Program-made: the position numbers and the translations under genes
Part shown: piece by piece, positions 60,436 to 64,000 of the stretch
Position numbering within the stretch: position 1 is the stretch's first letter
How the letters are laid out: each line of letters opens with the position of its first letter
From: Liquidambar formosana
Lineage: Eukaryota > Streptophyta > Magnoliopsida > Saxifragales > Altingiaceae
Direction of reading: 5' to 3'
Assembly: GCA_039720395.1 (NCBI GenBank)
Contig: CM077826.1
Coordinates: 30,438,810 to 30,502,809, forward strand
Length of the DNA stretch: 64,000 nt
Notes under the pieces: model-generated
Database searches by the model: none
Told to the model about the DNA's origin: nothing
The model's input: only the letters and a program-made list of their open reading frames with translations

Positions 60436-61068
60436 AGGGATCCAAGAATTTTGAAATTCTAGCTTAATTCGGACTCCAAACTTCAGATGAACAAAAATTG
60501 GTCAATTTAACTCCAATTTGAGTGATTCAAGAGCCAAAATTTCAAGGATTCAATGTAGAATAAGTCTATAATATTCTTGAACCAAAAATCCTTGACCACG
60601 GTCAAGTGGCTGGGTTTTCACAAGGCGATTAACGGAAAAAGGGTCAATTAACCATAGGGTAATATGGTGAACCAATCCAAAACCTATGAATAAATTAAAT
60701 TGGCTCTTAAATTAGACTCATTTCATCATTCTAAGATCAATGGAACACTCTGGAACAAATTTGGAGGTCAATTGGAAAATATACGAAGTAAAAGACGAAA
60801 TTACCCTTTAAGTCGCAAAAGTTCTAATTAACTTTCCAGACCTATCTAGAATTGAACCAAATTTGACACACATATCCAAGATGATCCTAGAAACTAAATG
60901 CAAGTAATGGGACTCAACGACAAGACAAAAATGTGCATACAATGATGACCTATTCTCCTAAGGCTTAAAAGGGCAAAAGTGTCCTTTAAGGCTTAGGGAC
61001 TCCTAAATGCTTCTAAACCTAAACAAATACTATTATGAACTCATGGAGTTGAAAATGGGGTGTCTACA

Positions 61069-61739
61069 TAACCCAAGAGGGAGAAGGGAAGAAGAGAAAG
61101 AAGTATACAATACCTTAACTTACCATATGCAAATCACCTTCAAATCATTGCCAAATTTGCAAATAATTACTTTACTTATGCTCTAGGATAATTACCATGC
61201 TCAAATCATTTTCAAACATACTCAAATCATCACCACATGACATTAATAAAATCTAGACAGAATACTAAAAGGTCCAAAATTATCTTAATAATCATGCAAA
61301 AGCAATAATCAAAAGGGAATAAGAAACCCTAGTATGCTTCTATATGAAATATACCCTTTAACATGCATACAAAGCTAAAAAAATATGCAAAAGATCTAAA
61401 ACTATCATGAGGATATCATATGACAACTAAAAATATGAAAACAAAAGTAAAAATAACCTAAAAGAGAAGATTTTATGTGAAAATATAGAAAAAAGGCCTT
61501 CCTATAGCAAGATTTCTTAAGTAAAACTATCCTAAGATAATTCTATGTAAAAAGTATTCCATACAAAATATTTATCAACATATCCTACGTAAAATCCATA
61601 CCCTATATTATATTAGAAGTGGTTTCATGCTTAAACACACTCCCAAATACCCTTATGCAAAATCTACTACCCTAAAAATGATAATTATCCTTAAAAAATA
61701 TAATTTCTCCAAAACCCTAGAAAATAAACTATATGAATG
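61069..61739 (-). repeat. Older family B-like LTR remnant
   Basis: Diverged relative of the family B LTR (compare 25747-26380), cut on the left by insertion of Ogre copy 2 and on the right by the family D LTR. Noncoding. Confidence 0.7.
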
Positions 61740-62144
61740 TGTGAGCGCCACACCCTAAACCGTGCGGCTCGGGAGTACGCACTAGCCTCAAAGGACTAGC
61801 ACGGAGAGGAGTCACCACCCAAAAAACCCGGGAACCAAACTTGACCCCTTGCAAGGGTCTAACTCGTCATAACCAAAGAAGGTTCGGAGCTAGGGTACGT
61901 CATTAGGAAGGTGTTAGGCACCCAATGATGCCCGATCCGAAGATCGGCCCCCACTTTGTATTCCTTAATCATATTTAATATTCCAATTTAGTTGAGATTA
62001 CCCTAAAGGCATGCAACAATTAAAAACGCACACAAATGGCAAATTAAGATGCAACATTATATTGAGCAAATAAACAAGCAAGTAAAACGGAGAAAGAAAA
62101 AACGAAACGATAAAGCAAAGGAGACAGGGGTTTTAGTCCAAAGC

Positions 62145-62366
62145 AACGCACGTACGCATGCTTCAATATGCGTACGCGTGTGCCTCTCTGTGCATACGCC
62201 TGGTAGTGATATGCGTATGCGTGAAAGTGCGTGCGTACGCGCCGTTATCTTGCAGAGGTCTGTTGGTTTTGTGGTTCTTTAAGATAAGGAGTACGTGCGC
62301 GCACATGTACTCGAGGTGCGTACGCTTAAAGGATTATGCGTACATGCGTTATCATGTGCGTATGCA
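62145..62366. repeat. GCGTACGC phased array, LTR interior
   Basis: Core T of gTAc/aTAc at 62153, 62173, 62195, 62216, 62236 (steps 20, 22, 21, 20) and at 62321, 62341, 62361 (steps 20, 20). Sequence between cores is not conserved. Confidence 0.85.
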
Positions 62367-62802
62367 CTAACACCTGCAACAAATCCATTAGTCTTTCCTA
62401 CATACAGGCGTGAGTGTAGCCAAGTTTGGGTTACGTTTAGTGTACATGGATCACAGTTGAGCGTCAAGGCATCCGCCCTAACCCCTCAAACACTTAATCA
62501 CAATCCCCCTAACTTCAACGGCATTATGTAAGACTACTCAATGCTATTTCTGGCCATGCATCAGGTTAGACAGCAGTATATTATTGCAAATAAACGAATA
62601 ATGGAGTACTCATTTAGGGGAAGAAGTTTACCACATGTAGATCTAAGGGTAGTTGCTCCCTCAGGTCCACTACCAATCAATATTATCTGCTTTCTTTGAG
62701 TTAAGCCTTTCCACTCAGCTCTCCTTTTTCTTCTTTTCTCTAGCCTGTTTCTTTTCAGCAATTTTCAAGAAAAAACCCCCCCTATTCCAATCCTCCTCCC
62801 TC

Positions 62803-62812
62803 GTATTTATAG
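62803..62812 (-). promoter_or_regulatory. TATA box of family D LTR
   Basis: Minus-strand CTATAAATAC, 142 bp or more downstream in sense of the array at 62950-63064. Confidence 0.6.
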
Positions 62813-62949
62813 GATAGAATTAGGTTAAATCCATCCTTAGGGATCTTAAGAGTTCCCTCAGCCGCCTCTGGCCTACTTCCCTTCTCCCACAAGGTAAACA
62901 CAGACAAACCTCCCCCAATTCATGGAGGTGTTCATGCTGGTGGGGGTCA

Positions 62950-63064
62950 ACGCGCGTACGCACATGCAAAATATGCGTACGCCTCATACCAAAGTGCGTA
63001 CACATAATAGGTAACGCATACGCTCAAAATGGTCAGGCGTACGCGCCTCATATTGTGCGTACGT
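62950..63064. repeat. GCGTACGC phased array, U3
   Basis: Six cores starting at 62954, 62975, 62996, 63016, 63037 and 63057: steps 21, 21, 20, 21, 20 bp, close to two helical turns. The core is the palindrome GCGTACGC or a one- to two-base variant. Confidence 0.9.
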
Positions 63065-63206
63065 AGATCGATTCGAAATACTCTTCAATTTACGCTCTAA
63101 GGCCCACTTAACTCATCGAAAGAAGGTTGGGAAATTGGTAGCAAGCATTCGGACCTCATCATTGGGAACCCATCGCCAAATGTAGGGACAAAATGGGGTG
63201 TCTACA

Positions 63207-63221
63207 GTTGCCCCTCTTTTT
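63207..63221 (-). other. Family D polypurine tract
   Basis: Minus-strand AAAAAGAGGGGCAAC immediately before the LTR start TGTAGACACCCC, as in Ogre-type elements. Confidence 0.75.
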
Positions 63222-63412
63222 ACTATTCTCACTTCGTGAGGATCTTCAAAAGAAAATACAGAGACCTTGCATTTTGTCCTCACGCACATATGCATGCAAA
63301 TGTTAATGCTCATGCAACGGGTCGTGTTGGATGCATCTAACCGCCTACGTACTCCGCAGAGATCAGACCCATACGTAGTTTGAATGCAATAAATTATTTA
63401 TCCATGTTAGAG

Positions 63413-63660
63413 GGAATCCCGCAGCAAAACCCTCCCAAAATCTAGAATCTTGCAAAAGTTCTACCTATGATTGGCCCCGCAGCAACCCAATCAATGACCG
63501 CTCGTAAAATGGTGGGATCCCCGTAGCAGATCCCCCTCCCCCCAAGCATGCAATCTGACAAAATAATCCTTTTATGGACATGGTTGGTCCCACAGCAACC
63601 CAACCGTCATCTCGAATTTGCCCGATCAAGGCAAAGGCGTGATTCCCACAGCAAATCTCC
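63413..63660. repeat. Alternating CAGCAA box repeat (~112 bp period)
   Basis: CCCGCAGCAAAAC (63418), CCCCGCAGCAACCC (63476), CCCCGTAGCAG (63520), CCCACAGCAACCC (63588) and CCCACAGCAAATC (63646): two box types alternate, giving a degenerate dimeric tandem repeat. Confidence 0.6.
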
Positions 63661-63705
63661 TGGTATTTTCTCATTAATGATTAATTCTTCAAAATTTAGT
63701 AAAAA

Positions 63706-63872
63706 AGTGCGTACACCTATGTTCAGTGTGCGTACGCATAGTCTAGGGAATCGGCACTTCAAAAGTCGCAAAGACTTTTCCCCTCTCGAGACAACCACAT
63801 GCGTACGCCCCTCAATAAATGTGTACGCGCAATTTAATGAGCATACGCGTTATATTCTCATGCGTACGCGCT
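63706..63872. repeat. GCGTACGC phased array, 3' UTR
   Basis: Core T at 63712 and 63733 (step 21), then 63804, 63824, 63844 and 63865 (steps 20, 20, 21). Ends 38 bp before a plus-strand TATA-like box. Confidence 0.85.
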
Positions 63873-63909
63873 ATGTGTGAGTACAGTGCACATTTCCCAA
63901 CTTGTGGGC

Positions 63910-63917
63910 TATAAAAG
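63910..63917 (+). promoter_or_regulatory. Possible plus-strand TATA box
   Basis: TATAAAAG in GGGCTATAAAAGGGAGG, followed by a CT-rich stretch to the window edge. It is antisense to the family D element, so it may be chance or a separate promoter. Confidence 0.35.
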
Positions 63918-64000
63918 GGAGGGGAGAGACAACCCTATTTCTCCTTCCGTCCAGCCCTTTTCTTCTCCTGTTGCCCCTAGAGTCCCTCATAGCACATATA

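Larger units (their letters stand above)
27824..61068 (-). mobile_element. Ogre copy 2: partial element with nested insertions
   Basis: Minus-sense element comprising gag fragments (27824-28086, 39522-40745), leader (40746-40977 plus 50984-51550), primer site and a 3.08-kb 5' LTR (51572-61068 less the CACTA). Downstream gag, protease and pol are not in the window because copy 1 inserted in gag at 27823/27824. It is host to one solo copia LTR, two copia elements and one CACTA. It inserted into an older LTR remnant that resumes at 61069. Confidence 0.85.
51572..61068 (-). repeat. Ogre family B 5' LTR of copy 2, split by CACTA
   Basis: LTR parts 51572-51894 and 58308-61068 together are about 3.08 kb, matching copy 1 (24587-27823) without its duplication. 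TATA box 60161-60170, U3 hairpin 60366-60435, PBS-like AGAGTCGCCACC at 51687-51698. It ends GGGGTGTCTACA at 61068. Confidence 0.9.
61740..63206 (-). repeat. Ogre-like family D 3' LTR (1467 bp)
   Basis: Minus-sense LTR with plus-strand ends TGTGAGCGCCACACC and ATGGGGTGTCTACA. The polypurine tract lies just right of it (63207-63221), making it a 3' LTR. It has a TATA box at 62803-62812 and two groups of GCGTACGC arrays (62145-62366 and 62950-63064). Left flank GAATG; the matching target copy would be outside the window. Confidence 0.75.
63222..64000 (-). other. Family D 3' untranslated region with repeats (partial)
   Basis: Noncoding region upstream of the 3' LTR; the 3' UTR of Ogre/Tat elements is known to be hypervariable and repeat-rich. 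It contains alternating CAGCAAAACCC and CAGCAACCCAA boxes (63413-63660) and another GCGTACGC array (63706-63872). No coding domain seen; short frames on both strands look spurious. Confidence 0.6.

Noticed and set aside
62049..62531. Arg/Cys/Val-rich overlapping frames
   Set aside because: They are translations across the GCGTACGC arrays within an LTR.
62145..63872. CRISPR-like repeat-spacer appearance of the GCGTACGC arrays
   Set aside because: The context is a plant retrotransposon, cores are only 6-9 bp, spacers are 11-13 bp and there are no cas genes.

Overview
This window looks like intergenic DNA of a large, repeat-rich flowering-plant genome. I see no intact host gene, rRNA or tRNA. 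Almost every base belongs to nested LTR retrotransposons plus one CACTA DNA transposon. Evidence: plant-type copia and Ogre/Tat (Ty3/gypsy) polyproteins, an initiator tRNA-Met primer site on the copias and a TGGCGACTC-type primer site on the gypsy elements, plant telo-box (AAACCCTAA) sequence, and a CACTA element carrying pieces of two plant genes. The species cannot be fixed from the sequence.

Layout. 1-7743: an Ogre-family LTR with its primer site (minus sense), an internally deleted copia (2975-6154) and a second, oppositely oriented Ogre LTR. 7744-27823: Ogre copy 1, minus strand, read right to left as 5' LTR (24587-27823), primer site, gag, protease, a probable 144-bp intron, RT/RNase H, a second RNase H and integrase. 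It is broken by two solo copia LTRs (9524-11187, 18714-20357) and two solo Ogre LTRs (13682-16352, 21142-23647). 27824-61068: Ogre copy 2, minus strand, into whose gag copy 1 inserted. It also holds a solo copia LTR (28087-29420 plus 39208-39521), which is itself split by copia-2 (29421-39202); the young copia-1 (40978-50983) in its leader; and a 6.4-kb CACTA element (51895-58304) in its 5' LTR. 61069-61739: remnant of an older LTR. 61740-64000: 3' LTR and hypervariable 3' UTR of a further Ogre-like element (family D).

How the parts work together. Target-site duplications are identifiable for most insertions. Because copies 1 and 2 are homologous, several insertions can be compared with the matching empty site in the other copy. 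Copia-1 (TSD TCATC) and copia-2 (TSD GGCCG) each have LTR pairs differing at about 3 of 1660-1669 positions, so both are recent. Their defects are partly complementary: copia-1 has an uninterrupted pol frame but lacks about 100 residues of gag, while copia-2 keeps a nearly full gag but has a ruined pol. The Ogre elements are inactive.

Most notable: (i) arrays of the palindrome GCGTACGC at a steady 20-22 bp spacing in family D; (ii) family-specific hairpins or motif arrays about 140-250 bp upstream of the TATA box in every Ogre-type LTR family; (iii) a Pack-CACTA with exons of hydroxypyruvate reductase and of an S28 serine carboxypeptidase; (iv) an exactly spaced, triplicated 20-mer in the copia leader; (v) a conserved-looking Ogre gag-pro/pol intron.
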